A stretch of 6,000 nt of DNA, from NCBI GenBank assembly GCA_964600665.1, contig CAZRKC010000061.1:1-6000 (forward strand), read 5' to 3'. The notes under the pieces were generated by a model. That model ran no database searches. It worked only from the letters and a program-made list of their open reading frames with translations, and was not told the origin of the DNA. Made by a program: the position numbers and the translations under genes. This DNA comes from CAZRKC01 sp964600665 (GTDB lineage: Bacteria; Bacillota; SLNR01). How positions within the stretch are numbered: the first letter of the stretch is position 1; every line of letters begins with the position of its first letter. This document shows, piece after piece, positions 5,837 through 6,000 of the stretch.

Positions 5837-6000
5837 CTAGTTATCCCTGGACACAAAACGGCGGAGAGCGAACTCGTTAAGGAGATACCAGAGAAGGGAG
5901 CTGATAACCACTGTGATGGCGATGCTCGCAAGAGGTGCCGAGGAGCATGTCAACGTCGGTCTACTTTTCCCCAGCTTTGTCGGAATATCATTCCCCACCC
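5837..6000 (-). CDS. 3' end of a probable membrane protein gene (partial, enters from right edge)
   Basis: An open minus-strand frame runs from the window edge for about 54 codons to a TAG at 5837-5839. Its end has a convincing membrane helix, APLASIAITVVISSLLWYLL, followed by NEFALRRFVSRDN, a charged, basic cytoplasmic-type tail. Third codon positions in the helix region favour C and T, with several CTC, CTT and CGC codons, unlike the AT-rich neighbours. The part nearest the edge (PTKLGKSRPTLTCSS) is polar. The start lies outside the window and no family can be named from this fragment. A C-terminal helix with a basic tail is common in surface-polysaccharide transporters and small archaeal membrane proteins, but that is only suggestive. 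Confidence 0.5.
   Translation of the reverse strand, partial: VGNDIPTKLGKSRPTLTCSSAPLASIAITVVISSLLWYLLNEFALRRFVSRDN

Overview
The window most likely comes from a methanogenic archaeon of the Methanomicrobia/Methanosarcina type. The evidence is a large membrane protein of the archaeal DUF2206 type, weak or absent Shine-Dalgarno sites, AT-rich boxes at archaeal promoter spacing, and remnants of an IS256-family transposase and a bacterial-type group II intron, both common in those genomes. No rRNA, tRNA or CRISPR array is seen. Every supported gene and remnant lies on the minus strand.

Layout, in minus-strand reading order. (1) 5837-6000: the 3' end of a gene entering from the right edge, ending in a membrane helix and a short basic tail. 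(2) 5591-5836: non-coding, with a candidate promoter for the next gene. (3) 3305-5590: an intact 761-residue polytopic DUF2206-type membrane protein with GT-C-like topology. (4) About 1600-3260: a GC-richer stretch with no intact gene, which is a nested mobile-element fossil. A group II intron lacking its 5' half (reverse transcriptase from the SP.LAN motif onward, maturase domain, domains V and VI) ends near 2261 and runs directly into the 3' part of an IS256-type transposase, from the residues after its first catalytic Asp to near its C-terminus. (5) 319-1389: an intact family 2 (GT-A) glycosyltransferase with a candidate promoter near 1465. (6) 44-346: a short overlapping reading frame of unknown status.

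The two intact genes fit a cell-surface polysaccharide or glycoprotein locus: a cytoplasmic sugar transferase next to a membrane protein that may act on lipid-linked sugars at the outer face. Both are visibly AT-rich, except for the first 75-80 codons of the DUF2206 gene, while the mobile-element fossil and the right-edge gene are richer in GC. This is typical of a variable surface-glycan island in a moderately GC-rich genome.

The most informative part is the fossil. The frames can be reconnected by eye through single-base deletions and nonsense changes. The intron 3' end can be placed to within a few bases because the transposase reading resumes exactly where domain VI ends. The catalytic YADD box of the reverse transcriptase is destroyed, whereas domain V still folds and keeps its AGC triad. 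I see no new intact system; the novelty is in the nested structure and its decay.
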